Shown: positions 21,830-35,011, numbered from the stretch's first letter. The stretch is 58,553 bases of DNA from Perkinsus olseni (GCA_013115135.1 JABANP010000324.1:1-58553); one strand, 5' to 3'. Translations and numbers: made by a program. The notes: generated by a model from the letters alone, not told the origin.

Positions 21830-22760
21830 CCTACTCAATGCTATTGATCGCGAATAGCAGCACTACTGACCGTGTGGCCATGCCACATTTCCCGAATAAC
21901 TCGCGCTTGCAAGAAGCGATACGACACTGTGGGAAATATTAGACTTTCAAGGCATTCTAAAGACCAGAAGGAACCTCCCATAATAGCTGGACGACGATCC
22001 TTACAGGAGTGGACAGGAGTCCAATGCCACAACCCCGTCCATATTCTATGAGCAGCACCCTATCATCATATCGCTCGAAGCCAGTGCCGAAAACTGTGAG
22101 GTAGAAGGGTAGACCTACGACAGACATGATGCCTAAGGCATCAAAACATAGTAGATCCCGAACACTAAAGGCTAGGCAGTTGACGCCGTCACGGAGCTAC
22201 ATACAAGTCACGTTGCAGCCGATGAAGTTCAATTAGTTTCAGAAAATTTGAGGACCACTGAAATATTTGATAAGATTGATTGACCTCATCACTGATGAGG
22301 CACTTCAGCGTTGTGAATGCTTCTATCGGGAGAGGTACACAGTGTACCGTATACTAAGAGCCGAACTCAACCGAATTATTCGGCCCGAATGAGGTGGTGC
22401 GAATTTTACTGATGGAAAGCCTAATTCCCGAGTTGTCCTTACCCGCCATTGGAGGGCTCCAGTCAACTTCGAGGCGATCAACCTCGAAAGCGGCGGTCAC
22501 CACGGCAGCTGCGACCAAATATAGTACGGTGGGCATCACCAAGCGGCTTAGCTGCTGTCACGTGTCACCAGACGAATCGTCTGAGACGATGCTTCATTGA
22601 ATGAGAGACGATCTACTGTAAGGAGAGAGCGCCCATATACCGAAACTCAACCCATGAGGTACAAAGTTTCTATCAGAAACACTTAAGACGATAGCAGCGC
22701 ACGGAGAGTGGCAATCGAGTTGGCTCGCCCTCCACGCTTATATCCAAGTGCCTGAGCAAT
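21830..22760. other. Noncoding repeat-rich stretch; first copy of a dispersed repeat
   Basis: Segments near 22,066-22,118 (ATATCGCTCGAAGC) and 22,437-22,500 (CCCGCCATTGGAGGGCTCC) return in the same order at 26,395-26,450 and 26,617-26,672, 4.2 kb away. No gene is visible. This is probably the remains of one repeat family. Confidence 0.6.
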
Positions 22761-23379
22761 AATTGCTCCTTGGCATAATTCCTCCAATTATCGGAGGTTC
22801 TCCAGCGTCTAAAAGAGTGATACTCCAGAGAGTTCTCGATAGGGGAGACGCGTGAACTGCAGTGGGGCTTTGACAGTGCCTATCAGATCTTAGATCGCGC
22901 AATCCCACCGCAAACGGTGGTTTGGAGCAGAATATCAATGAATTTGCTTGATCTTTGAGTAATGAAAATCCACGAAATTTGTGGCAAATTAACTCTCTTT
23001 CGTTTTCATCAGGTCAGTTTGACCTCAAAAGTCGCACTGTTCCTGAGAGGCGGAACAACGTCCAGCTATGGGACCCTCATCCCAAACACCACGCACACAA
23101 AAGCCAGTTGCCATTCTCAGTTTCTACGTGAACACAGTGGAGGACATCAGAGTGCATTCTGCGCAGCAAAGACTCTTCTAGATGCCCCTGGGTCCCGCAG
23201 TCCGGGATCATAGGTCTGTAGCGATCGACCCTTGCCGAGGTCCAGCAACCGCAAACAGGTGCAACCAATCAACCAACTTGTTCGAACTCTCGGAATAACA
23301 GGCAAGGCTTGCCTGGCAAGTCAACGGGATATAATCCAGCGGATATTATCCGCCGCATAACCATAGTGGCTAGATGATC

Positions 23380-23690
23380 GCAACGCCATCAGATTTACAT
23401 CAATGGTTGATGTGTTCCTCTGACAATGATGTCGTCCATGTAGTGCTCGAGGTTAGCGTCATGTTAGTCACACATCAAGTCTCGTAACGCCTAGTCAACC
23501 GCCGTCTCGAAGGCCCTGGGTGAGCAGTTCAAGCCGAATGGGATCCGACTGCAGCTGAAGAGGCGCCCGTTCGCGACGATTCCCATGTAGTGCGGGTCGC
23601 TCTCAGCCAGTGTCATGTGTAGGAAGGCTTTCGTGAGGTCGAACCTGCTGAAGTACTGGTCGCTGCTCAAGCCTGAGAGCGCCAATCGCG
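23380..23690 (-). mobile_element. Reverse transcriptase relic 1
   Basis: The minus-strand frame from 23,685 reads FSRFDLTKAFLHMTL and then IPFGLNCSPRAFE, the RT palm motifs with the first catalytic Asp. About 50 codons further on, near 23,431-23,442, another frame reads YMDDII, the RT active site. A stop and a frame change separate them, so the copy is dead. Family: LTR-retrotransposon-like, judged from the PFGL line. Confidence 0.75.
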
Positions 23691-24173
23691 CAATGCCTGA
23701 CGTTATAATATATAGAGGCTGTATAATACAGCCATTTCCCGGTCCAAATTCATGCCAGACTGCTCAACTGCCGCCTTGCGGCGACACGCCGAAGAGGTCA
23801 TGCTCGCCGAGGCTTGCCAAGTGACTGGCCCAGTCAGACTGGATCCGTGACAGTAACTCACTCTGACCCGAGACTGCGTTGCGTCAGGTGACATTCGAAT
23901 CAGACCGCGAAGATGGTCGGAAATTCCTGCCTCTCAAGAGAAGAGCTGGAGTTCCAAGTTGGAAGACGGCGTGTTGCACGCTGGGCATTTAGTCGCGCTT
24001 GGCACAAATTGATACAGCTTACGGCCGATAGGTAGTACTGAGATACTGACATTTTGAACCAGAATCGCATGTGAAGGGCCGCCCCTCAGAGGCGTAATAC
24101 GGGAGTGAGATATGCACCCGAGTCACGCTGCGATTTTTGACAAATTCGCAATCAAACGTCAAACCTCACACAC

Positions 24174-24312
24174 ACCCCAGTCTGGAGGCTCCCACATACC
24201 TGGAAGAGGAGGCCCGATGGGGGCTCGAGGCATTCTGAGGATCCAGGACGGAGAGTACCCTCCTGGCGCCGTACCTGGAGTCGACAACAATACCTTACGG
24301 CCACGGTCCCTA
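24174..24312. repeat. Dispersed repeat, pair with 28,648-28,765
   Basis: Both segments share CCCACATACCTGG, then CCTCGAGG or CTCGAGG, then GAGTACCCTCC or AGTACTCTCC, then GTACCTGAGTC-type and CAACAATAC-type blocks in the same order. Likely two diverged copies of one retroelement segment. Confidence 0.6.
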
Positions 24313-24817
24313 CCGTGAATGGAGTCACTCATAACATCTTCAAACTCCCACTCCCGAGCCACTGATTGACTTCCCGGAGTCCAGGACCTGGACTCCAGGT
24401 CGTCCTCACATCTGACCTCTCGATAAGAGAAGGAAATGTAGACCAGCGTGGAGGAATCTGACACATTAGATCTCATAATAGTGGCACCTAGCTCAGCTAG
24501 GCTAGCTGGAGGGCCTCCATGCCAATGTCACGTACAAAGTGACATAGGACACTTGATTGGAACTTGACTATACGACACTGTTATTTGGAATACCAAGAGC
24601 ATGCGAATAACTCAAGCCATGAGCATGCTGTTCTAACGTGGAGACAAGTTAGGGTCCTATACAGACACAGATGAAATTGCTGCACGGTTATCTGATCGTA
24701 TACACTGTATACTATACAGTACGGGTGAGACAACCCTAGAAGCTCTTCTGTTCCCTCCTAGCAGGCCACGGACGAAGCTCCTCCTCTAATGTATTGGATC
24801 AATCCCGAATCGCGATT

Positions 24818-25307
24818 TCAGATCGCAGTGCGATCATCGCACCATGATTCCAGAATTTCGATTCTGGTGTGGGATTTTCGCGCGCTGCCTAGATTGCTCC
24901 CGCCATACAAGATGATGTCGTCCATGTAGACGTGAGTCACGTCACGTGACACTAGGCGACTGGAGCCTGTCGCAGAATCTAGCTTACGCTCATCTCCAAA
25001 GCGCATGGGGTCATTGTGATGCCGTAGGGTACTCAGCTGAAGAAGATTATTCTGTTGCCGTGACTTACACACAGAAGAACCGTCTGTTTGTCGGCCCGAT
25101 CCTCATGTGCATGAAGGCGTCTTTCATGTCCAGAGAGATGACACGAGCTTGATCAGCCCTTACTCGACACCGACATACTGAAATACCAAATGAACAGTGT
25201 TCATTAAACACCGTCCGAGACTTCGATACAGTTCTTGAGATCACCATGGACGAAGCAGATATTTGCAAAGAGCCCCAACAGGGCCTCATAGTATCAAGTT
25301 GATACAA
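24818..25307 (-). mobile_element. Reverse transcriptase relic 2
   Basis: The frame from 25,307 ends ARVISLDMKDAFMHMRIG, with the first RT Asp. The next frame, from 25,072, reads THVYMDDIILYGG, the active-site YMDD at about 24,917-24,928. The order and spacing fit one RT domain broken by a frame change. Dead copy. Confidence 0.75.
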
Positions 25308-26394
25308 ACTGCCGCCGAACCAGTATCCGTGTACAGCTCTGGCAGAATTTGTTTACCAACCTTGGCTTTCTTGCGAAGTCAATTGCGGTCAACTTCCGCG
25401 TCGCGGAATTCACGATGGAAGCACACTCGTAAGTTACCAGTTCAGATTACCAGTGGTAACCACTGGTTACTAACCAGCGACGGAAAGTTTCGGTGCGAAG
25501 CCCGTGACTGGCTTCGGTATGGACCTCGCTTCCGGGGGACGCTGTAAACAGATACCAAGGACGGTACCGACATGTGGCGTATAATCAAATACAGCTTGGG
25601 CAGCCCGAGTTGGACTGAAGGCCGAAAGTCTCGGCCCCAGACAATGGCACGGGAGTGACCCGATAGCGACCTGCTCGGCGCAGGTTTAAGGTGCTTACTG
25701 CTCGTCGGCGGCCCTGTCGCAGCCCGCTTCATATGGGTACTCTATAATATGGACCTTAGGGTGGCCCTATAGAGTCTATATGAGGCGAGAGATGAGCAAG
25801 ACGTCACGAGCCATGAGATGTAGCGGCTCTTCTGTAGTCGTCAGCAGCCAGAGTCATCAGGCCAATCACTGTAAATCAACAGTGGCCCACTGTCAGTTGA
25901 CTTGTAGCTTGCAACAGGTCGACTGAACCACGGCTCAGAGCCCGACGGGCTCTGCCCGTGGGAGAGAGACCGAGAAGAGGTCACACTTCGGCCATCTTAC
26001 CGGAGACCCTACAAGTGCAGTTTCTTCAGTGATGAATTTCCGCAGAACTCAGACTTCCTCAAACACTGCCGCGAAGTCAACGGATCCCCAACAGGTGGAA
26101 CTAAGCTTGACATTTGGAATACAGAATCCATGATTCAGAAGGTCACGTTGGCCTTCACCTATTGCCTTAGGCAAGAAGCTAGGAAATTTGCCTAACTAGT
26201 AAGTTAGCTCACTGGCATGTTTCGCAACCTTTAGTTTTCTCGTACTGTATGATTTTGTGGACGAATTTACAAGGTCAACAAGGCTCTTACGGTAGTTGAT
26301 ACAAGCTCAACTCTGTAAGCTTGCCCATGATCCATCAGCAGATTCTGCTGGATAGGTATTTAGGGTCCTGAATCCCATCTTGAAGATAGTATCT

Positions 26395-26672
26395 CCATAT
26401 CGCTCGAAGCAAGAACCAAATATTGCCAAGAAGAAGGGTGGACCTACGAGTCGTAGGCTACGACGGACGACATTCTATAGCTAACAGCCACGCCGTAGTA
26501 GGTTGCAATGAAACTGCTGAAACCTGCGATTTATCCGCTGCCATGACTTAGGTTTAGTGCATCCACACGCCCGATCTAGTGTTATTCTCAGGAATCCCTT
26601 TCTCGCCTTACCCGCCATTGGAGGGCTCCAGTCGACCTCTAGGCGATCAACCTCAGAAGCGGCGTTGGGCCA
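26395..26672. repeat. Second copy of the 22.1-22.5 kb dispersed repeat
   Basis: The matching blocks are ATATCGCTCGAAGC and CCCGCCATTGGAGGGCTCC followed by GGCGATCAACCTC. Order is kept, but the spacing is shorter than in the first copy (about 220 versus 370 bp). Confidence 0.6.
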
Positions 26673-27909
26673 CCACCGGTGGCAACACTGATCACAAAAC
26701 GAACATCGCATATGGGGTTTAGGTGCCGAATCGCCGCATTAAAAGGATGAAACTGTACTGTGAGGAGGAGTAGCCGGCATATTACGTACAACTCGAAAGT
26801 CCACGACGGAAACCTTCGATACGATAGCGCTTCCCGCGTGCGGACAGAGAAAGCATTCCGAATCGCTCACCGTTCTCAAAATGAGTCCCAGGAGGGAAAC
26901 AAACTCGGCCTTCAACGCATTGTGGTATTGGGAAAATACCATTGACATCAACAATATCCGAAGAGCCTGGAGCGGAACGAGCAAGCTAGGATGGATACGC
27001 TGCGGGACTGCGGCACCGGCCAGTTACTGTCCACAGCGTAAGCATCACCACAAATTGTGGTCCACAATAACGCCTGACCCGTCCCTGACTACCGTCGGAT
27101 ACTAACCGCCTGTCGCAGACAGACTATCCAGTGGCTCACGGTGATTGCAGCATGTACCACGGATACCAATGGGCTGAGCAAGACGTGCAGAATCAATAAT
27201 GAGCTCATTCAGGCAAATACTTCGATGATCGAAGTACTCCGCGGCGAGGCCATCCAATGAGAAGAACTCTCCTCCTTCTCCAAGTCTTGAAGTTCAAGAG
27301 AACAGAAATCCGTACCTATTACATCGTGTATCGCAGTGCTCGGGCAGGACATTTTAGTGACGATTCGTCGCTGAGTCAGCGACGCTGACGAATTTTCGCT
27401 TATGGCTTCGTTTTTGATAAAATCGTACGAACCACGACATGGCCCATGTCATATGGGCGACGAACAAGCCCCCAGGAGGGATCCCAATTGTACCACGAAG
27501 ACTTAGTCGTCGTGGCGGGAAGAGCGAAGCGAGTCAGTCAAAAACTTCGCCACTGTCTCACGAATAGTGGAGTGTGGGTCCCGACTCGGGACTCCCGAGA
27601 ACGAGATCTCATGCGAATTCGATTCGCTCACGTTGAACGCCGGAAACAAGAGGCATCGAGATATAGTACTGTGGAAGCCAGCTCCTCAAACCACATATAC
27701 GGATGCATAGTACGTTATCCTCACGACCTGCAGTTCAGGGGAACACGGCCATCAGGAGCCGCGAGGCGCCGCTACGGCGGGAAATATACACGTGCTGTGG
27801 TCCTCATGATCTACGCGCTGTGTTTGTTAAAATAAGAAACTGACAATCCTCGTGATCGAACCCTGAATCCAAAGTTGCGATGCTGAGTTAGCGATAGAAC
27901 TCATGGTCC

Positions 27910-28110
27910 AGGGATGCCGTGGGACGAAGATATCGTCGACGTATTTGTCAACGGCAACTCCTCAAATGCAACTCTGGGTAGCATGTAGTCTATGATAGTC
28001 TTCATTACACGGGGTGTGGGTCTGATGCCGAAGCCCATCCTATTGAAGCTGTAGTACTTTCCGTCAAAAATGATGTACAGGTCGACCCCTAGTGCCCTCC
28101 CGGCTGAGCG
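27910..28110 (-). mobile_element. Reverse transcriptase relic 3
   Basis: On the minus strand the region reads YYSFNRMGFGIRPTPR, then a frame with VDKYVDDIFVPRH (YVDD at about 27,932-27,943). This is the B and C motif pair of an RT of a different subtype from relics 1 and 2 (YVDD and FGIRPTP). Frames are broken. Confidence 0.65.
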
Positions 28111-28429
28111 CCATACCGCATGAAACCCTCCAAGAATTGCAAGAACTCAGTAGCATACAGACTATTGGTGCTCGTTAAGCACCAAGGGATTAAGCACTGC
28201 TTAATAATGCGAGCCAGCTGGGCCGCAATGGCCTGCACATGAGCTTGCAGATTCCTCAGAGCCCTCTGAGTGTCAACGTTGCCTATCCAAGTTGGGTAAC
28301 CCAACTGCGGCAGTTGAACTGCCGTCAGATGCGCCGCAAATGGACCGCAGTGACCCACCGCAACCTTTCCTGTGACGCATATCAGAGCCTGTATCCCAAA
28401 CGCTTGCGCTGTTACGAATCTCACTAATG

Positions 28430-30010
28430 CTCAGGGTACTGACACTCAAGATGCACAGCCCAGGGCAGACGCCCACGAACGGCCGTCTAGGCCGCACATA
28501 GCAGATAGGGTAGACCTTCTGGAGTTCAGAATCTGGACACTTCGTAGCGCTCCATACGCTTACGTATTCAAAATCCTATATTGAGAGAAAGAAGCATTTC
28601 GACGGGAAATTTTTTAAAATTTTTCTTCTGGGGGCAAATTCGCTACCACGCCCCAGACACCCGTCCCACATACCTGGGTGGAGGGTCCTCGAGGTATCCG
28701 AACATCCAGTTCAGTACTCTCCGAGCGCTGTACCTGAGTCAACAGCAATACTGCCACGGTGGTGACCTTGAGGCAACGTTCTCCTCAACCCGGTGACCAA
28801 CTGACTCGAGATAAACCTCGCGCATGTACAAGCTCAGAGACACCTGGCTCCGGTAACTTGCTCACGACAGCTGCTAGGAACACGCCACGGAGCTCCTACA
28901 ATGTAAAGCCTACATGGCATGATACATGTGACTGAGAGCGATCTCTCTCACAAACGCCGTAGTGCGATGTCCACAGTCGGCGTGGTACCTCTCATAACTC
29001 AAAGGCTCAAATCAAAGAAGACGCTGAGCGCATCGCAATAGCTTCATCACCTGGAGAATCTTACGCATCGTAACCCAACAAAAACATGATCACAGAAACA
29101 CACGGCTATCATGCCGATGCATCCTACTCCGTGCTATGTACGACCTGGCTTCCACTCGATCTTCAAACAGTACGGACAGCATATATGGCCTCCATTGGCC
29201 ACCTGAGGCAAACACACAAGACTTCGACAGCCAACTTAAGCAGACCTGCCGACCTGAGCTATTCTGGCTGCGTGAGGTCCGAGATAGTTCCGATTAAGAA
29301 TTCCTTTCTGTTGCTTGTGCCCAGTACCGAACTCCGTTAAGGTCTCCAAAGTCTGAAAGCAGCATTACAGCTCTCCCTTGATCGCTCCGACGAACCGCTC
29401 ACTCACCACCCAAGTCGCCTCGCCGGGCATATGCTTGCTGATGAACAACTGCATCACTTCTTTCATCGTGAACTAAGAGGCCACTGGCTCATACAGAATG
29501 CATCATGATCATGATGCATAAAATGCGACCACCTGCCCCTCGGATTCTCGGATACGGCCCCCTAGAAGACATCGCAAGGGTCAGCTCCCCACGTACCTTC
29601 CGATGGCAGTTGCCGCAGTGCAATGTGTGATGAGCTTTTCTCAGCGGGTCATCTCCTTTCCGCTCCGTCCTTATTTGGTTATAGCGGAACCACAACGGGA
29701 TTGAGGGCGCGAAAAGCCCAATGCGCGGCACGAAAGCCCTCCCGACCGACCGAAGCAACCGCGAGTGGTTTTCTGGCATGATCGAGCTAATCAAGGAACC
29801 GTGTTAAAAAGTCTGCCCTTAGCGAGGTTTCTCGCACTCCACCGTCTGAACAGACGGTCTTTCCATCACCGGAATCACCATTACGTAGGAGATGATCACC
29901 CAGGTTCCAGAAAGTCAACAACGCTACCCCTGCGATTCTCAAGAGGATAGAAACCTGCTGTCGGTGCGATGAATATGCACAAACGACTGTTGTAAGCAAT
30001 AGATTATACG
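28430..30010. other. Noncoding, palindrome-rich stretch
   Basis: No credible gene. Perfect palindromes at 29,498-29,519 (22 bp, core ATGATCAT) and 29,841-29,858 (8-bp arms). One relic repeat at 28,648-28,765. Confidence 0.55.
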
Positions 30011-30018
30011 TAGAACAC

Positions 30019-32968
30019 TCATTTCTTCTCGTACGATATCGTCTTTCTTGTGGACTTCAGGTGCGACCAGAACGAGAACTTCTCGCCGCTGCAGTGAGAT
30101 GCGTCATCATCATCAGATGTGGAACTCTCCGGTCTCGAATTCTGAGAAATTGAAAGCGAGAGACTCATTCGGACTTCCGCCGGTGCGCGACGATCGCCAC
30201 TGATAGGCCTACACGGAAGGCCATCAACCATTTCCATCCATCAACCTTCAACCATTTCCAGCTCACCTCATCTCGCGCCAATAAATCCGGGCGTTTCTGC
30301 CTCAGACGCTTATCAAACTCGTCAGCCATCTCATCCTGCAGCTTCTCATACTCTTGGCAATCGTGCGTATGAAGACCCGATATGCAGTGAGGAGTTTCTC
30401 GGAAGAATCGACGCGCTTTGTGGACGCTCGATTCGGCACAGTAGTTCTGGGTAACTGAGAAGACCCGACAGCACTCCTAGCTCCACCTCCAGAAGCCAGG
30501 TAGCAAAGAACGTCTGAGTTCAAGAGCTCAGTTCGCGGATGTTCACAGTTAACATCGAGCGAAAAAATCTAACACTGAGCAAGGCCCTTCATAACCCACC
30601 ATGACGAACGCCAAATCGTGCGAGATATGCAAACCCACGACCGATCTCCAGTGAGAGCTTAACATTGTCTTGCACCTCGCCACTCCTGCTAACTCCGAAT
30701 TCTTGGTGCTCAGCAATAGCACAGTCCACAATAGCAATTGTCAACCCGCTCACCCCGGTACTACTCGCAATAGTGATATCATCATCCTCGTCATTATTAA
30801 TGACGCAATGCCACCAACCACGAGGAACGAACATGCACTCGCCGGCTTTGCAGGTGCCCTGTAGTAACTTGTCGCCGTACAAGGCTTCCGTGTCCTCGAA
30901 GAATCTGCCACATGACCCAAATGATCTGCGCTCGATCATTGGATTCCCCACCAAGCGGAGGCTATAGAAGACTACACGAGCAGGCATTAATGGTGCTACC
31001 CGGCATCTCACATATGGCACGAATACGGCAATCGTCCTCGCAGACGGAACTAACGCAGTCACCACTGCGGCTTTACAAGCGTGACAAGAAAGAAGCTTGT
31101 TCAGTCGAGGCCTGCGTTTATACAAAGGGCTACCCCTCACCGAGGTCAATGACCACAGGCGAACGAGATCTCCCAGCTCACCTCGGCCACCATTCATGAA
31201 GAAGCGACACAGGTTGCGTCATGTTTGAGCCGTCCGCAGAGGGGTATACTCCAACGGGGACGCAGCTTGGGGGTAGCATGAACTGAGGAGCAACACACAG
31301 TCCAGCATGCTACACAGTCGCATGAATCTCTAGGATTACAAACAGGGCTGCGTGAATAAGCATCGGATTTCGAGTTCCCGAAGACGAAACGCGATATACG
31401 TGTGCGCACTTCAATCAATCCCTCAAGTCGTGGGCTACAATGGCGAAAGCAGGATTCCTGCATAGCCGTGAGAAGTGCTGTCCGCTCCGCATCAATGGTG
31501 ACGTGCTTTTTCACCTGCTGCTGCTGCTGACGCCGTGTTGTAGAAATATCGTTTTTACCACACGGCGTCAACAGCATAAAAGGATACCTCCTATGGGTAA
31601 GAGGTTCCCTAGTCGTACATATACACATGTACTTACATACTACTGTCCACATACGCATACAATACAGTATGAAGATGCACAAACGACGCCCCTTACTACC
31701 CATCGCTTGCTTCCTCTCGCTACCGCATTCCAAGCATGAGTAGCATTCGGATCCACATGCCACTTGGACGCGCCTCCAGGGCCTCCAACCATCAGCCAGG
31801 CATTCCGAGGCCGATATGGACTCCCATTCAATAAGTCGTACATGTCGTTCTTGAAGTAACTGAATGCAACGGCTTGCGCATGGCAGCTAGCACTGCTCTC
31901 GAACGAGCACGTGTATTCCCACAGGTGAAAGACAGGAGTCAACGGCTACAGCAACAGACTGGTTACAGCAGTCTGCTAGCGCAGAAGGAGTCCTTCAGAA
32001 GAACGAGCGAGATGCCATAAGTATCACACGTAGAGACTAAAGTCTCAGTAATAGAATGGCACACTGTGGAGTTCACGGCACAGCGCTAAGCACCAATTCA
32101 AAGCTAGGCATAAGAGAAAATCGAAAAGCACCGCCTCTGACCCTGCCCAATACTACTCAAAAACTTCGTAATCTTCAGTCAGTTTCGGACATGTTTCCCG
32201 AAATTCGCCGTCAAATACAAACAGCTGGCCGTCCTCTTTACAGCCCCCATTCTTCCAGTACTGCAACCACTGCCGCATAGTCAAGTCGCCGCTTCCACAC
32301 AACAACACCGTGTCCCCGCAAGCTTCCATCAGATACTCATCCGACTTCCACTTCGTCATAGCCGACCACCCCTTCATTCCACCAGTCAGTATCACCGGCC
32401 TGCCAGGCTTCTCGAACCTCCTCACAAAATCCTCCACCGACAGATCCGACACATCTACCCTTTCTATATTGGATTTCGAGCTACTGATTTCCGCTGGCAA
32501 CGGAAGGTTCCTCAGCAAAAACGGCTGATAAAGCAAATCGCTGAACACCCGACAGTCAAGTTTCGGAGCCATCCGTCCACCTCGCATTCGATAGTACGTG
32601 TCCCTCCAGTACGCTCCGCCCTCCGCCGGCTCTATTTTACCGCGATAATTCTCATTTCCGCAGACCAGCTCCTTCCATAATTCGTCCAGACCGGTGTAGG
32701 CCAGCATCGCCCGTGACGTCATTCCAAGAAGCGCGAGAGACTTCCCGTCCAAATATCGCAGAATCGTCCCAAGCAGGATCTCTTCCCCCAGTACTCTCAA
32801 ATCCCCAGTTATTTCACTCCTGGCAGTCGACGATGAGCCCTGACTGTCGAGGTACAGGTTGCCCAGAGGTCGCACACCCAAAGGGTGTCCTGATACGCCC
32901 GGAGCCGACTCTTTCCGGGCCTTCTTAGTCGGTGGACACTCGATAACGGATGACGTCTGGGGGGCCAT
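30019..32968 (-). CDS. F-box and JmjC domain protein, JMJD6/PSR-like 2-oxoglutarate oxygenase
   Basis: Five exons: 32968-32157, 31859-31700, about 31,050-30765, 30454-30267 and 30141-30019. Introns 1, 3 and 4 have agreeing phase, with donors GTAGTA, GTAGTA and GTGAGC. Exon 1 has an F-box (EEILLGTILRYLDGKSLALLG, about residues 62-82, ending near DELWKEL), then the JmjC N-terminal part (PVILTGGMKGW). Exon 2 has KWHVDPN, the iron-binding His and Asp, and GSKRW with the likely 2-oxoglutarate Lys. Exon 3 has FVPRGWWHCV, the third iron ligand His. Exons 3 and 4 together give ITIAITQNYC, as in JMJD6. The tail is Ser/Asp-rich with a basic end. The family hydroxylates lysyl or demethylates arginyl residues of nuclear proteins; the F-box suggests an SCF ubiquitin ligase link. 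The start of exon 3 is uncertain. Confidence 0.85.
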
Positions 32969-33524
32969 TGGTTAGGACTACTGACATAACCTCACTGCTA
33001 CTCACCCGGGACTTCATCCGTTTTCCCGACGTTTGTAATCACACATCATAAAGCACGCTCAATCAACAAGAAATCCCGTAGAAAACTCATCAGAAAATTA
33101 AATTGCCACAAATCATATTGCCAGTCAAATTGCCACAGAAGTTATTCACAATACATAGACACTAAATTCCGTGTCGTAATCGCCCAACACTAACTGTGCT
33201 AGTTCGCCATCGCAGGAAAAGTTCCTCATCGCCTCAATCCTCTCCGCAAACACGAAAGATTGAATCCCGACCTCCCACCTTCCCACTAATCATAAAAACA
33301 CAACACACCACCTCTTCTATCAACGTAACCAGAAACAGATTTGGCAGAGTTTGCGACTTGACCAACCGCCCAAGGGATAGTACACCTTACGCTCGATCAA
33401 TACAATGCCGCAGCTGCTCCGGAGCTAGCGGTTCAGTGACGATATAACGATTACAGGGAAGGAGAACAGTACACTCGATGCACCCGTATGCCTTCGTAAA
33501 ACCATCAGCAGTTCAATTATGCCT

Positions 33525-35011
33525 TTACTCGTGCTTCCTGGCAGCGTCTTCATCAGACTCTTCCGAGTCAAGTTCACCCTCGCCCTCACTGTCCATCTCG
33601 TCCTCATCAGAGTCGTAATCGGCGGCCTCGCCTGTGAAATACCTGAGCATACTCGAAATCGCCGTTTAAACTCAGTTCCCCAACACAAACAAATCCACTT
33701 CCCCATCTCACAAGAGCGATGGTTAGAGCGCGAGTAAAGTAAGTTGTCAGAACCATCGCTCATCACGCTCTCAACTCACGCCCGCGAGAAAGTGCATACG
33801 AAATTTCACACGCTAATTTCACACCAGATCGAAGCACACTAGGAACAGCTTCGTAGAAAGCTCCAAGCGCCTTACTTGAAAGCACGAGGCACGATGTTTT
33901 CCTTCAAGTCATCAGCCTTCTCGAAATCGGCGCTCATGAAGAACTGCAGACGCTCCTCAGCCTCATCAGCGTCAGACTCGGAATCGGAGTCTTCGTCCAA
34001 GAAGATCTCAGGGATGGGATGGTCCGGTCCGAGGGGGCTGAAATGAAATACAGCCATCACCAAAATACATCGAAGTCACTCGCCGAAAATCCATTTGTCG
34101 AAGAAAAGGCTCTTGCTACTCCAAAAAAAACTACGTCTTAAATTCCCAAACACTTTATACAAACGAAGTCTGGAGACAATCTCCGAAAAAATGTCTTGAA
34201 CTCCCAAGCACTTGAAGAAAGAAGTTTAAGTTCGAAGAACGTAACGCTAAAAGTCCCAAATCAACATGCACATGCACAAAAATGCATAAACTCGCTCAAG
34301 ACACCAGCGCCAAAAAGTATCACTATAAATCTACATTGACACACCTTCAAGAGAAAGAAAACACACTAGACCTATAAGACCAAAAAAAGCGCGGAAACAA
34401 CCATAAGTCCGTATCACCGATATAAATCCAAATCTAACGCCCACAAGTTACGTGAAAAATCTGAAGAAGGAGTCCCTCTCCTTCTGCACAGTCTTGGTAG
34501 CACCAGTCTTCTTATTCTTCTTAACCACCGTCTTCAAGGTAAGATCCTTGCCAGCCTTCCACGCCACAGTGTCGCTGTCGATACACTTGATCTCATGGCG
34601 AAGCATATCATTGACCTCGCTGAAGTGGTAGGTCTTGCTCAAAGTCTTGTTCTCGAAGAAGGGGTTCTCGTTAAAGACGAAGGTGATCTTCAAACCAGCG
34701 ATCAAATCTTCGGCCTTCTCACCGGGGATCTCCTCAGCCTTAATGTCAATAAGATGCTCCAACGCCTCCTTGTCGTGGTCCTCGATCTCGGGGCCGAAAT
34801 TGGCGCTGTTCTTCAACACAGTGAGCCAGAACTCAGGGACGCCACCCTCGGCGATGACCTTCGACCTCTCAGAGAGGAGGGGCTCGTACTTGACGTCGTA
34901 GGACTTCTCCAAGGCGCGAGTCTCGATCTCCTGCTGGCGACGGATGGCGGCGTACTCGGTATCGAGCGAGTCGAGCTTCTCAATAATGGTGGGGTCGATG
35001 GGGGAAGTCAT
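33525..35011 (-). CDS. NAP1: Nucleosome assembly protein 1 (NAP1) histone chaperone, three exons, 279 residues
   Basis: Exons 35011-34452, 34037-33876 and 33642-33525, with introns of 414 and 233 bp. Donors are GTAACT and GTAAGG, acceptors TTTCAG and GCTCAG, and all phases agree. The joins read FFRFFTPLGPDH and VPRAFKYFTGEA, both diagnostic for the NAP family. The N-terminus has a long helix (DSLDTEYAAIRRQQEIETRALEKSY), then GVPEFWLTVLKNS and ITFVFNENPFF. The C-terminus is the acidic tail (YDSDEDEMDSEGEGE) that helps hold histones. NAP1 binds H2A-H2B dimers, shuttles them to the nucleus and assists nucleosome assembly. At 279 residues it is shorter than animal NAP1 (about 390). The Met at 35011 fits better than the one at 35032. 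A GC-rich palindromic motif lies 207 bp upstream. Confidence 0.93.
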
